Source of the DNA: Ruminococcus sp.
Lineage (GTDB): Bacteria; Bacillota_I; Bacilli_A; RF39; UBA660
Direction: 5' to 3'
NCBI GenBank assembly: GCA_023663235.1
Contig: JAMPHW010000001.1
Span: forward strand, 1 to 50,260
DNA length: 50,260 nucleotides
The number at the start of each line of letters is the position of its first letter. Position 1 is the stretch's first letter. Made by a program: the position numbers and the translations under genes. Shown here in pieces: positions 41,515 to 49,746 of this stretch. The notes under the pieces were generated by a model, which was not told where the DNA came from, did not search any database, and worked only from the letters and a program-made list of their open reading frames with translations.

Positions 41515-42933
41515 TTAAAAATTATTAATAAATATTCTTTTTTTACCATCCAAACTAAAACTTTTAGCATCAATTATTTCTACATCAATAATTTTACCTA
41601 TATCATTTAAAGCATCTGAAACATTTACAAGTTTCATCGTTTCTGTATATCCAAAAACTTTTTTAGAATCCTTTTCACTAGTCCCTAATACCAATACTTT
41701 TACTGTTTTGCCTAAATATTCTTGATTCTTTTTCAAACTATAACTATTTACTAAATTATTTAATTTTTGTAGTCTTTCTTCTTTAGTTTTCATCGTTATA
41801 TTATCTTTAATTTTTGCTGCTGGTGTACCTTCTCTTGGTGAATAAATAAATGTAAACGCACTGTCAAACTGGCATTCATCAACAACATTAATTGTTTCCT
41901 CAAAATCTTCATCACTCTCATTTGGGAATCCAACAATTATATCTGTTGTAATACTAACATTTGGTATAGCCTTTTTTATTTTCCTAAATAATTCTAAATA
42001 TTCTTCTTTTGTATATTTTCTACCCATAAGTTTTAAGATATTCGAACTACCACTTTGTAAAGGTAAATGAATATAAGGCATTATATTTGAATATTTTGCA
42101 ATTACCTCAATCATTTTATCCGTAAAATCCCAAGGATGACTGGTAACAAAACGTATTCTTGGTATATTAATTAATGCTACTTCCTCAAGTAATGTTGCAA
42201 AATCATAGTTTTCATCTAAATCTTTTCCATAAGCATTAACATTTTGACCAAGCAATGTCACTTCTTGATATCCTTTATCCTTTAAATCTCTAATTTCTTC
42301 TAATATGGCTTCCATTTTTCTACTTCTTTGTTTTCCTCGAGTATAAGGAACTATACAATAAGTACAAAATTTATCACAACCATACATAATATTAACCCAT
42401 GCTGTATACTTTGAATCTCTTATATAATCCATACCTTCATAAACATTACCTTCTATTGAATAAACTTCTATTTCTTGTTTTTTATTACTATTTAAAATCA
42501 TAGTTCCAAGTTCATTAATATTATGAGTACCAAAAACAATATCTACAAAAGGATACTTTTCTTTTAACATATTAGTAATGCTTTCTTCTTGAGTCATACA
42601 ACCACCAATACCTACAATTAAATCTGGTTTATTGCGTTTCAAATGTTTAACTCTTCCTAAAAATCCTATTACTTTATCATGAGCGTTTTCTCTTATTGCA
42701 CAAGTATTTAAAATAACAATATCTGCATCTTCTAAAGTATTTATTTCTCTAAAACCTAAATTCTCTAAAATACCTTTTATTTCTTCTGAATCATGAACAT
42801 TCATCTGACAACCATAAGTTTTTAAAAAATAATGCTTATTTTTAAATCTATCACTTTTTATATTAGATGCTTCTATATATTTAACTTCTTTTTCTGTTCT
42901 AACTCTCGCTTCTTTTAAGTCTGGTAAATGCAT
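41515..42933 (-). CDS. miaB: tRNA-2-methylthio-N6-dimethylallyladenosine synthase MiaB
   Basis: Radical-SAM methylthiotransferase acting on i6A37 made by MiaA. The 472-residue protein has the N-terminal UPF0004 domain with three cluster Cys (TYGCQMN, NTCAIRE, GGCMTQ), the radical-SAM CxxxCxxC in GCDKFCTYCIVPYTRG, RFVTSHPWDF, HLPLQSGS, and a C-terminal TRAM domain (about 405-472). The start is the ATG of MHLPDLK (42933), eight bases after AAGGTGAT; the in-frame GTG at 42942 is part of that site. Confidence 0.97.
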   Translation of the reverse strand: MHLPDLKEARVRTEKEVKYIEASNIKSDRFKNKHYFLKTYGCQMNVHDSEEIKGILENLGFREINTLEDADIVILNTCAIRENAHDKVIGFLGRVKHLKRNKPDLIVGIGGCMTQEESITNMLKEKYPFVDIVFGTHNINELGTMILNSNKKQEIEVYSIEGNVYEGMDYIRDSKYTAWVNIMYGCDKFCTYCIVPYTRGKQRSRKMEAILEEIRDLKDKGYQEVTLLGQNVNAYGKDLDENYDFATLLEEVALINIPRIRFVTSHPWDFTDKMIEVIAKYSNIMPYIHLPLQSGSSNILKLMGRKYTKEEYLELFRKIKKAIPNVSITTDIIVGFPNESDEDFEETINVVDECQFDSAFTFIYSPREGTPAAKIKDNITMKTKEERLQKLNNLVNSYSLKKNQEYLGKTVKVLVLGTSEKDSKKVFGYTETMKLVNVSDALNDIGKIIDVEIIDAKSFSLDGKKRIFINNF

Positions 42934-42972
42934 AAATATCACCTTTTCATCAAGAACTATTATAGCAGATAT

Positions 42973-43617
42973 TTACACTTTATGGTATGATAATTTAATA
43001 ATATAATAAAGTTTTAAAATATCTCCATCAAAATCTTTAGCTAAAGCATCTTTTAAATCATTATATATTGATGAAATATTATCTAATTCTTCCCTTTTAT
43101 ATTCATAATATAAATATTTTAATTTAGCTATATCTTTATTTTGATATAAGTTATCTATTTCTAAGTTAATTATTTTCTTAGCCTCTATCTCTTGTCTTAA
43201 CCCACTATCTATATGCTTTTCTTCTATTATTTTATATTCTAAAGGATATTCTCTTAAATTATAAGCTACTTCTAGAACATTTAAATCATCATCAAGTAAT
43301 AACTTACTTCCCATTATACTTAATCCTTCATCGTTAAATTCTAATGCTATAGCACTTTTATTATCTGTAATTAAAGCTGCATAAGGTATTTTATTTACAA
43401 TACTTTTATCGCCAGTTAAAGTCTTATCCTTAATCTGTTTTAAAAACTCTTCATTTACCATAACTTTATTAGTCATTAAATCATTTAAAACTTTTGGTTT
43501 TACTCTAAAAAGTGGAATCTTCTTTATTAATTCTAAAGGATCATTATCATTCCACTCATAAAAATCATAAAATATTTCTTCATTCCAATTTAAAATTATG
43601 TCGTAAAAGTAATTCAT
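42973..43617 (-). CDS. conserved protein of unknown function (resembles DUF3603)
   Basis: A 214-residue soluble protein starting NYFYDIILNWNEEIFYDFYEWNDNDPLELIKKIPLFRV, which reads like the N-terminus of a firmicute family I recall as DUF3603, proteins of about 210-250 residues. The rest is a mixed beta then helical protein with a highly charged Lys/Glu C-terminal part. The recollection of the family name is uncertain and no function is known. The start overlaps the 3' end of the upstream small membrane-protein gene by 38 bases, and AAAGGTTGAT precedes it. Confidence 0.75.
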   Translation of the reverse strand: MNYFYDIILNWNEEIFYDFYEWNDNDPLELIKKIPLFRVKPKVLNDLMTNKVMVNEEFLKQIKDKTLTGDKSIVNKIPYAALITDNKSAIALEFNDEGLSIMGSKLLLDDDLNVLEVAYNLREYPLEYKIIEEKHIDSGLRQEIEAKKIINLEIDNLYQNKDIAKLKYLYYEYKREELDNISSIYNDLKDALAKDFDGDILKLYYIIKLSYHKV

Positions 43618-43816
43618 TTTTTATCAACCTTTCCAAAGATAAAATAACACAACCTATTCCAATAAAAATAAGCCAAAATTCTAACTTCCTACTAATAAAA
43701 TTAACAAAATCTAAAAAACTATACCCCATTGTAAATAAATTCATATAAATAATCGTAAAGAAGATGCCTAATGATGTAAAAAGAATTCCTAATAAATAAA
43801 GAAATATTTTAAACAT
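43580..43816 (-). CDS. small two-helix membrane protein
   Basis: A 78-residue protein with two membrane helices (about 3-28 and 46-64) joined by a short polar loop and ending in a charged tail. AGGGGAATTAAA precedes the ATG. It overlaps the next gene downstream (43617) by 38 bases in another frame, an overlap length that supports co-translation of the pair. No family recognised. Confidence 0.7.
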   Translation of the reverse strand: MFKIFLYLLGILFTSLGIFFTIIYMNLFTMGYSFLDFVNFISRKLEFWLIFIGIGCVILSLERLIKNELLLRHNFKLE

Positions 43817-43882
43817 TTTAATTCCCCTTATTATTTTATTTCTTATTTTATAAAAATATTATATAATTAATTAGGTGATTAT

Positions 43883-44695
43883 ATGAAACTTCTTATTTAT
43901 ATTATTTTAGGAATTATTCAAGGATTTACAGAACCATTACCAATTAGTTCCAGTGGACATATCTTCCTTTTTAAAAACATTTTTAATACTAATATGTTTA
44001 ATGATTTAAACTTTGAAATAGTAGCCAATTTTGGTTCTTTCTTAGCTATTTTATTCATTTTTAGAAAAGATGTTATTGATTTAGTCGCAAGCTTTTTCAA
44101 ATATATCTTAAAAAAAGATGCAAGAACTAAATATAAAAATAAATTCAAATATTGTCTATGTATTATAATATCTACCATTCCTGTTGGTATCGCTGGCATT
44201 CTTTTAAAAGATGTTATTGAAAATAAATTATCTAATATTACCTTTTTAGGTTTTGCTTTTTTGTTTACTGCCCTTATCCTGTTCTTAATTAGAAATAAAA
44301 ACGGCAATAAAGAAGACAAAGATATAACATATAAAGATGCTATTATTATTGGTTTAATCGAAATGATTACTATTATGCCTGGTATTAGTAGAAGTGGAAC
44401 CGTTTTAGTCGCATGTCTCCTTTGTGGTTTAAAAAGAAGTACTGCTTTAAAGTATACTTTTATTCTTTATTTTCCAATAAGTGTTGCAACAATGCTTTTA
44501 GGAGTTACAGACTTAATAAGTATGGGTAATTTAAATGATATTATCATCCCTTATACCTTAGGTTTAATTGCTTCTTGCATCGTTACTTATTTAACTTATA
44601 AATGGCTTAGTGAGCTTGTAAAGAAAGGCAAATTATGGAAATTCTCGATTTACTGTTTAATACTAGCTATATTCATCTTTATCTATTTTAGATAA
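43883..44695 (+). CDS. uppP: undecaprenyl-diphosphatase UppP/BacA
   Basis: Integral membrane phosphatase that regenerates undecaprenyl phosphate for wall synthesis. The 270-residue protein has the two signature motifs: QGFTEPLPISSSGHI (about 14-28) and MPGISRSGTVL (about 163-173), with eight or so helices. The usual Glu-Phe-Leu-Pro is Glu-Pro-Leu-Pro here. AGGTGATTAT precedes the ATG. It overlaps the convergent ORF6N gene by 33 bases, and the terminator sits within that overlap. Confidence 0.95.
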   Translation: MKLLIYIILGIIQGFTEPLPISSSGHIFLFKNIFNTNMFNDLNFEIVANFGSFLAILFIFRKDVIDLVASFFKYILKKDARTKYKNKFKYCLCIIISTIPVGIAGILLKDVIENKLSNITFLGFAFLFTALILFLIRNKNGNKEDKDITYKDAIIIGLIEMITIMPGISRSGTVLVACLLCGLKRSTALKYTFILYFPISVATMLLGVTDLISMGNLNDIIIPYTLGLIASCIVTYLTYKWLSELVKKGKLWKFSIYCLILAIFIFIYFR

Positions 44696-44708
44696 AGATT
44701 TTATTTTG
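44675..44708 (+). terminator. terminator inside the uppP/ORF6N overlap
   Basis: ATCTTTATCT / AGATAAAGAT, a perfect 10-bp stem with loop ATTTT, then TTTATTTT on the plus strand. The hairpin is part of the last codons of uppP. Confidence 0.85.
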
Positions 44709-45364
44709 CTTAATAAAGCCTTTATTATATCAGAATCACTTAATTTATTTATTGCAAAAGTTCTATTACCAACTTTATTTAAAGAAGTTCCTAAATGATA
44801 AACATCTTTATTATCTAGAATAATAAATCTATCATGAAAAGTATCGTTATATATGATCTCTAAATTGTTATATTGTTCTTGATATTTAACAATATCTAAT
44901 TTCTTTAATAAAGTATTATTTTTTACAATGAGTAATATACTAACCTTTATATTTGTAATCATATCAAGCACACTTTTATCAGCATATGCATCAATTATAA
45001 TTAATTCTTTTTTACTCTTTTTCATAATATCCAAAATCTTAGAATAAGCATCATAAAACGAACCATCAAAATAAAGCATTTCTGTTTTTTCTTTATTTTT
45101 GAATTTTGAAATAAATCTTCAACCTTTTCATCTAAAACTAATAGATGTTTTTTATGATTAGCTATTTCATTATTAATATTCACTAAACTACTTAACATCT
45201 GATTATTATCTAACATAGTATGACGCATTAAAACAAAAGCGTCCATTATCGCAATACTAACTTCAATAGCCACATCAGATTTCAAAATCGTAGCTAACAT
45301 TGCAACACCCTGTTTGGTAAAAACTCTAGGATTATATCTATTTTTAGCATAATTATAGTGATTA

Positions 45365-45391
45365 TTTGCGGTCGCAAATTGCGACCGCAAA
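45365..45391. repeat. 27-base perfect palindrome inside the ORF6N gene
   Basis: TTTGCGGTCGCAA, one central A, then TTGCGACCGCAAA: 13-base arms, GC-rich in an AT-rich genome. It encodes LRSQFATAN of the ORF6N domain. Confidence 0.9.
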
Positions 45392-45613
45392 CACATAAAT
45401 TCATCATCAGTTAAAATCCAAGCAAATCTCTCAGGAAATTTATTTTTATTTCTCTTAACAGACTCATTTATTCTCCTTGTAGTAACACTATACAATCTTG
45501 CCAAATCACTATCAAGCATTACTTCTTTCTCTCTTATTATATAAATTAATTTTTTTATTTCTATATTATTTTCTACTACATTACTCATTTATATCACCCC
45601 GAACCATAATATA

Positions 45614-45642
45614 ATTATATATTAAGAATATACGTATGTCAA
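45614..45642 (-). promoter_or_regulatory. consensus sigma-A promoter of the ORF6N gene
   Basis: TTGACA at 45637-45642 and TATAAT at 45614-45619, 17-base spacer, both perfect, on the minus strand. About 25 bases before the start. Confidence 0.85.
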
Positions 45643-45658
45643 TCAAATATTCGTATAT
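45628..45658. promoter_or_regulatory. inverted repeat overlapping the ORF6N promoter
   Basis: ATATACG (45628-45634) and CGTATAT (45652-45658) flank the -35 box. The position fits an operator for a repressor, possibly the ORF6N protein itself. Seven-base arms in AT-rich DNA are modest evidence. Confidence 0.4.
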
Positions 45659-45692
45659 ACAATTAAATTAATTATTACAACCACAAAAAATA

Positions 45693-45714
45693 CTCATTTC
45701 TTTTAAGAAATGAG
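45693..45714 (-). terminator. terminator of the HD-domain gene
   Basis: CTCATTTCTT / AAGAAATGAG stem with a two-base TT loop centre (effectively a four-base turn), followed on the minus strand by TATTTTTT. It lies just past the stop at 45721. Confidence 0.85.
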
Positions 45715-45720
45715 CACTAA

Positions 45721-46266
45721 TTAATTTTTAAACATTATAACATTAAATATTAGAAGTAAAGTAACATTAGCAACATAACTAAATTGAAATCTTTCACATT
45801 CCATAACAGAAACCACTAAATCTGATGCACATATAATCCAACCTTCTTTAGACTTAGGCTTAAATTCTTTTAGACTAACTTTCTCTTTCCTATTAATAAA
45901 AGGTAATACTTTCTGTAATAATACATGATGAAACATATGTGTCTTTATATCCTCGGCCTCTTTATCACTTACATTAAAATACTTTTTAGCATTATTAGAT
46001 GCTGTGACTGGATGTCTTAAATATGAATTTTCTGGTTTCTCTTTTCTTGTTCCAAAAAAGAAATCATGTAAAAGTCCCGCTCTAGTAGTCTCTCTTAAAT
46101 CCGCTTTAAATAGTTTTCCTAATTTATAACTTAACTTAGCAACTCTAATGGAATGCTCATATTTGCTTGTTCCATGATGCAAATCTCTTTTTGTTTCCAA
46201 AAAATATTCATTTTCTAATATATCTTTAACTAACTCATCAAACTCGCTATTTACTCTTTTAGTCAT
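45721..46266 (-). CDS. HD-domain phosphohydrolase
   Basis: A 181-residue protein from the ATG at 46266; the frame opens 39 bases earlier inside the -10 box of the promoter, so that start is not used. HD motifs: YEHSIRVAKLSYKLG (His38), GLLHDFF (His67-Asp68), HPVTASNNAKKYF, and DIKTHMFHH. The pattern matches HD hydrolases acting on nucleotides or phosphodiesters; the substrate is unknown. The last 20 residues are hydrophobic. It has a promoter with TTTACA-17-TATAAT (46304-46332). Confidence 0.85.
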   Translation of the reverse strand: MTKRVNSEFDELVKDILENEYFLETKRDLHHGTSKYEHSIRVAKLSYKLGKLFKADLRETTRAGLLHDFFFGTRKEKPENSYLRHPVTASNNAKKYFNVSDKEAEDIKTHMFHHVLLQKVLPFINRKEKVSLKEFKPKSKEGWIICASDLVVSVMECERFQFSYVANVTLLLIFNVIMFKN

Positions 46267-46303
46267 TAATTTAACACTCTTCCTTTGTTTTCCGACTATT
46301 AAC

Positions 46304-46332
46304 ATTATAATAAAATATACGTAATTTGTAAA
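46304..46332 (-). promoter_or_regulatory. sigma-A promoter of the HD-domain gene
   Basis: TTTACA at 46327-46332 and TATAAT at 46304-46309 on the minus strand with a 17-base spacer. Confidence 0.7.
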
Positions 46333-46346
46333 GGATAAATGCTTAT

Positions 46347-48452
46347 TTAAATAAGTTCTAATTTATTATCTCTAACATCGATAACTATTTTACTATTAGG
46401 CTTTATCTCATCTTTTATTATTTTATCAGCAATTATTGTTTCAATATTATGTGTTACAAATCTTTTAATTGGTCTAGCTCCATAAGCTTCATCATAAGCA
46501 TTATCGATTATAAATTCCTTAGCCTTACGACTTAACTCAATAGTTACTTTTAAATCTTGAAGTCGCATTTCTGTTTCTTTAATTATTTTATCTAATATTT
46601 CATATATAACATCCTTATTTAATGCTTTAAATATAATAATTTCATCTATTCTATTAATAAATTCTGGCCTAAAAGTTCTCTTTAAAGCTTCCATTACTTT
46701 TGTATCGCTATCATTTTCATTTTCTAACACATAATCACTACCTAAATTAGAAGTCATAATAATAATTGTATTTTTAAAATCAATTAATTTACCTGTTGAA
46801 TCAGTAATTCTTCCATCATCAAGTATTTGAAGTAATATATTAAAAACATCAGGATGCGCTTTTTCTATTTCATCAAATAAAACAATACTATAAGGATTGC
46901 GTCTAACAGCCTCTGTTAGTTCTCCACCTTCATCATAGCCAACATATCCAGGAGGAGCTCCAAGAAGTCTTGAAACATTAAAAGCTTCCATATATTCTGA
47001 ACAATCAATTCTAATTATATGACGTTCTGAATCAAATAGTTCATAAGCTAAAGCTTTAGCAAGTTCGGTTTTACCAACACCCGTAGGTCCCATAAATATG
47101 AATGATCCAATTGGCCTATTTGGATCTTTAATTCCACTTCTAGCTCTAATTATCGCTTCACTAACCGCCTTAACAGCTTGTTCTTGCCCAATAACTTTTT
47201 TACTTAAGTTAACAGCTAAATTTAAAAGTTTTTCTTTTTCACCACTTACCAATTTTTGAATAGGAATATTAGTCCATTTAGCAATTATTCTAGCTATATC
47301 TTCATCAGTTACTGTATCACTTAACATTTGTGAATTAATTTTTTCTCTTAAAACATCAAGTTCATTTTCAAGTTTAGGGATTTCACCATGACGAAGACGA
47401 GCAGCAGTTTCTAAATCATAATTATTTTCAGCTGTTTCTAAATTAAAACGTGCACTATCTAGTTCTTCTTTCTTTTTATTTATATCATCATTTAAATTTT
47501 TTTCTTCTTCCCATTTATAACGCATCATTTTTTCTTCATCTTTTAAAGTACTAATTTTTTTATCAAGTTCTTCTCTTCTAGCTTTAGAAAGTTCATCCTT
47601 TTCTTTTTTTATTGCTTCCCTTTCAATTTCTAAGCTCATTATTTTACGCGTTAAAGTATCAAGTTCTGTTGGAACCGAAGCCATCTGCATTTTTATTGTT
47701 GCACAAGCTTCATCTACTAAATCAATTGCTTTATCAGGCAGAAATCTATCTGTTATATATCTATCTGATAATGTAGCAGCAGCTACTATTGCACTGTCTT
47801 TTATATTAACACTATGAAATAATTCAAATTTTTCTTTTAACCCCCTAAGTATTGTTATTGTATCCATTACATTAGGTTCACTTACTTGTATTTTTTGTAA
47901 ACGGCGTTCTAATGCTCCATCTTTTTCAATATATTTACGATACTCATTTAAAGTTGTGGCCCCAATTAAACGAATTTCACCTCGAGCAAGCATCGGTTTA
48001 AGCATATTACCAGCATCCATAGCCCCTTCTGCTCCAGCACCAACTATCATATGTATTTCATCTATAAAAAGAATAATATCTCCATTAGAATCACTTATTT
48101 CTTTTAATACTTTTTTTAGTCTTTCTTCAAACTCTCCACGAAATTTAGCACCAGCAATTAAGGCTCCTAAATCTAGAGACCATACTCTTTTATTTTTTAA
48201 AGTACTTGGAACATCACCTTTAACAATTCTTATAGCTAATCCTTCAACAATCGCAGTTTTACCAACACCAGGTTCACCAATTAATACCGGATTATTCTTT
48301 GTTTTACGTGATAAAACTCTTATGATAGAACGAATTTCTTCATCACGTCCAATAACAGGATCGACTTTATTAGCTTTTACTAACTCTGTAATATCTCTTC
48401 CATACTTTTCTAATACATTATCATTTTCTTGCATTTCATTAGGATACATCAT
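46347..48452 (-). CDS. clpB: ClpB disaggregase lacking the N-terminal domain
   Basis: Hsp100 chaperone that extracts proteins from aggregates with DnaK. The protein of about 701 residues begins at ATG-ATG (48452 or 48449) after AAGGGTGATT; the frame's earlier ATG at 48485 lies upstream of the -10 box. It starts directly at [12 protein letters not shown], so the Clp_N domain (about 150 residues) is absent. First AAA+ with GEPGVGKT (59-66), [20 protein letters not shown], a full coiled-coil M domain (about 260-385), second AAA+ with [33 protein letters not shown] and the C-terminal YGARPIKR. Controlled by CIRCE plus sigma-A promoter. Confidence 0.95.
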   Translation of the reverse strand: MMYPNEMQENDNVLEKYGRDITELVKANKVDPVIGRDEEIRSIIRVLSRKTKNNPVLIGEPGVGKTAIVEGLAIRIVKGDVPSTLKNKRVWSLDLGALIAGAKFRGEFEERLKKVLKEISDSNGDIILFIDEIHMIVGAGAEGAMDAGNMLKPMLARGEIRLIGATTLNEYRKYIEKDGALERRLQKIQVSEPNVMDTITILRGLKEKFELFHSVNIKDSAIVAAATLSDRYITDRFLPDKAIDLVDEACATIKMQMASVPTELDTLTRKIMSLEIEREAIKKEKDELSKARREELDKKISTLKDEEKMMRYKWEEEKNLNDDINKKKEELDSARFNLETAENNYDLETAARLRHGEIPKLENELDVLREKINSQMLSDTVTDEDIARIIAKWTNIPIQKLVSGEKEKLLNLAVNLSKKVIGQEQAVKAVSEAIIRARSGIKDPNRPIGSFIFMGPTGVGKTELAKALAYELFDSERHIIRIDCSEYMEAFNVSRLLGAPPGYVGYDEGGELTEAVRRNPYSIVLFDEIEKAHPDVFNILLQILDDGRITDSTGKLIDFKNTIIIMTSNLGSDYVLENENDSDTKVMEALKRTFRPEFINRIDEIIIFKALNKDVIYEILDKIIKETEMRLQDLKVTIELSRKAKEFIIDNAYDEAYGARPIKRFVTHNIETIIADKIIKDEIKPNSKIVIDVRDNKLELI

Positions 48453-48473
48453 AATCACCCTTTCACATAAATG

Positions 48474-48502
48474 ATTATAATGCAAAAATTAGCACTTGTC
48501 AA
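48474..48502 (-). promoter_or_regulatory. consensus sigma-A promoter of clpB
   Basis: TTGACA at 48497-48502 and TATAAT at 48474-48479, 17-base spacer, both perfect, on the minus strand. The -35 lies inside the CIRCE element. Confidence 0.92.
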
Positions 48503-48515
48503 GAATAAGTGCTAA
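48489..48515. promoter_or_regulatory. CIRCE operator (HrcA site)
   Basis: TTAGCACTT, nine bases, AAGTGCTAA: the CIRCE inverted repeat, one base per arm off the TTAGCACTC consensus but self-complementary. HrcA bound here would cover the -35 box, giving heat-shock control of clpB. Confidence 0.93.
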
Positions 48516-49732
48516 TAAATAAGTTGGTATTCAATACTGGTTCAAGTGGGAACTATTTAGATACAGGTCAAAGCTACTGGTCAATAACTCCGTTTAGTTA
48601 TGGCGCTAGCATGTTCTTTGTTTATTTGTCTGGCTGTCTTGGTGGTAATCTCGTAACTAATACTAACGGTGTTCGTCCGGTAATAAATTTAAAGGCAGAT
48701 ATAGGATTAACCGGAAATGGGACAACAAGTGATCCATATGAAGTATTACCAGATATATTGACAAATAAGAGTGTTTTAACAAGAAATTCAGAAAATAAAG
48801 ATTTTAATGTACCGTTAGTAGACGATACAACAGGAAAGATATATAAAACTAAAGATGATGATGGAACAACATATTATTATGCTGGGAATCCAAGTGATAA
48901 CTGGGTAGAGTTTGGCGGATATTACTGGAGAATCATCAGAGTAAATGGTGATGGAAGCTATAGAATGATATATCAAGGAACAGAACCAAATGCAACAGGA
49001 GAAGGAACTCAAATAACTTTAAATGGCAAAAATATATTTGCTTTTAATACGTCATATGATGATAATGCATATGTAGGGTATTTTTATCAAAACGGAATAT
49101 TAAGAGGGTTGCAAATTTCATCAAATGCATATACTCAACTTAATAATTGGTTTGCAAGTTCAAATATAAAACAAGGTTCAGCATACTTTGATAAAATAGA
49201 TCCAAATGCAGGCTTTTGTGGCGATAGAACTCCAAGTTCTACAGCTAGTCCAAAAACTACATTGCTATACAATGTTGGAGATGGAAATGGTGGAGTAGGA
49301 ACAACAACAACATACTATGGTGCTTATGTAAGATTAAGGCCGAATGCCATTAATCCAACAGCAAACACAGAATCAGTAACTCCAACATTAAATTGTACAA
49401 ATAATGATGATTTATATACATATTCAGATGTTAACAAAGGTAATAAGAAATTAGCAAATCCAGTAGGGATGATAACAGCAGACGAAGTAGCTTATGCAGG
49501 AATGGTATATGGTGCTAGTTCATCAGGGAATTACTTAGATACTGATAAGGATTACTGGACTATGTCTCCGTTTATTGCTATAAATGCTAATGTGTTTCGT
49601 GTTAATTCAGATGGTTGCCTTCAAGGTAATAATGTTAATAACGAGCGAGGTATTCGTCCTGTAATAAATTTAAAGGCTAATACTAAATTTTCTGGTTCAG
49701 GAACAACTTCTAATCCATATAGGGTATTTTAA
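48509..49732 (+). pseudogene. headless fragment of a multi-module surface protein
   Basis: The frame is open from a GTG inside CIRCE, but it has no ribosome binding site, promoter or signal/anchor, so it is probably not translated as is. It begins mid-module at VFNTGSSGNYLDT (about 48528), completes that module's C-terminus (YWSITPF ... GVRPVINLKA), then carries a whole module: linker LPDILTNKSVLT, YYYAGNPSDNWVEFGGYYWR, RMIYQGTEPN, GFCGDRTPS, NPVGMITADEVAYAGMVY, SSSGNYLDT, YWTMSPF, GIRPVINLKA, ending NPYRVF. It is homologous to the 30350 gene and to the minus-strand fragment at 49737. Flipping the segment would make it the in-frame tail of the latter. Confidence 0.82.
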
Positions 49733-49746
49733 GATTTTAATAAAAC
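48521..49746. other. segment inverted relative to a reconstructible surface-protein gene
   Basis: The left edge lies about 5 bases past CIRCE; the right edge lies just after the minus-strand codons for AYGGL. Inverting this segment joins GGA GGT TTG to GTA TTC AAT ACT in frame, giving GGLVFNTGSSGN, which aligns without gap to AGMVYGASSSGN of the internal module. Both edges share only TTG (GGTTTG against AAGTTGG), so long inverted repeats are not evident. It could be a site-specific inversion with a short core or an illegitimate event. Confidence 0.7.

Larger units (their letters stand above)
44663..45588 (-). pseudogene. ORF6N-domain protein with PLD-like C-terminus, frameshifted
   Basis: The 5' part (45588-45100) encodes an ORF6N DNA-binding domain: VMLDSDLARLYSVTTRRINESVKRNKNKFPERFAW, RSQFATANN, RVFTKQGVAMLATILKS and IMDAFVLMRH. 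The 3' part (to 44663), in the next frame, continues LYFDGSFYDAYSKILDIM, IDAYADKSVLD, HDRFIILDNKDVYHLG, the phospholipase-D-like C-terminal domain these proteins usually have. Adding one A in the T5 run at 45096-45100 (or the T6 run at 45085-45090) joins them into one 308-residue protein of typical length. Frame loss is real, phase variable, or a homopolymer error. The gene has a perfect sigma-A promoter and GGGGTGATA site. Confidence 0.82.
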
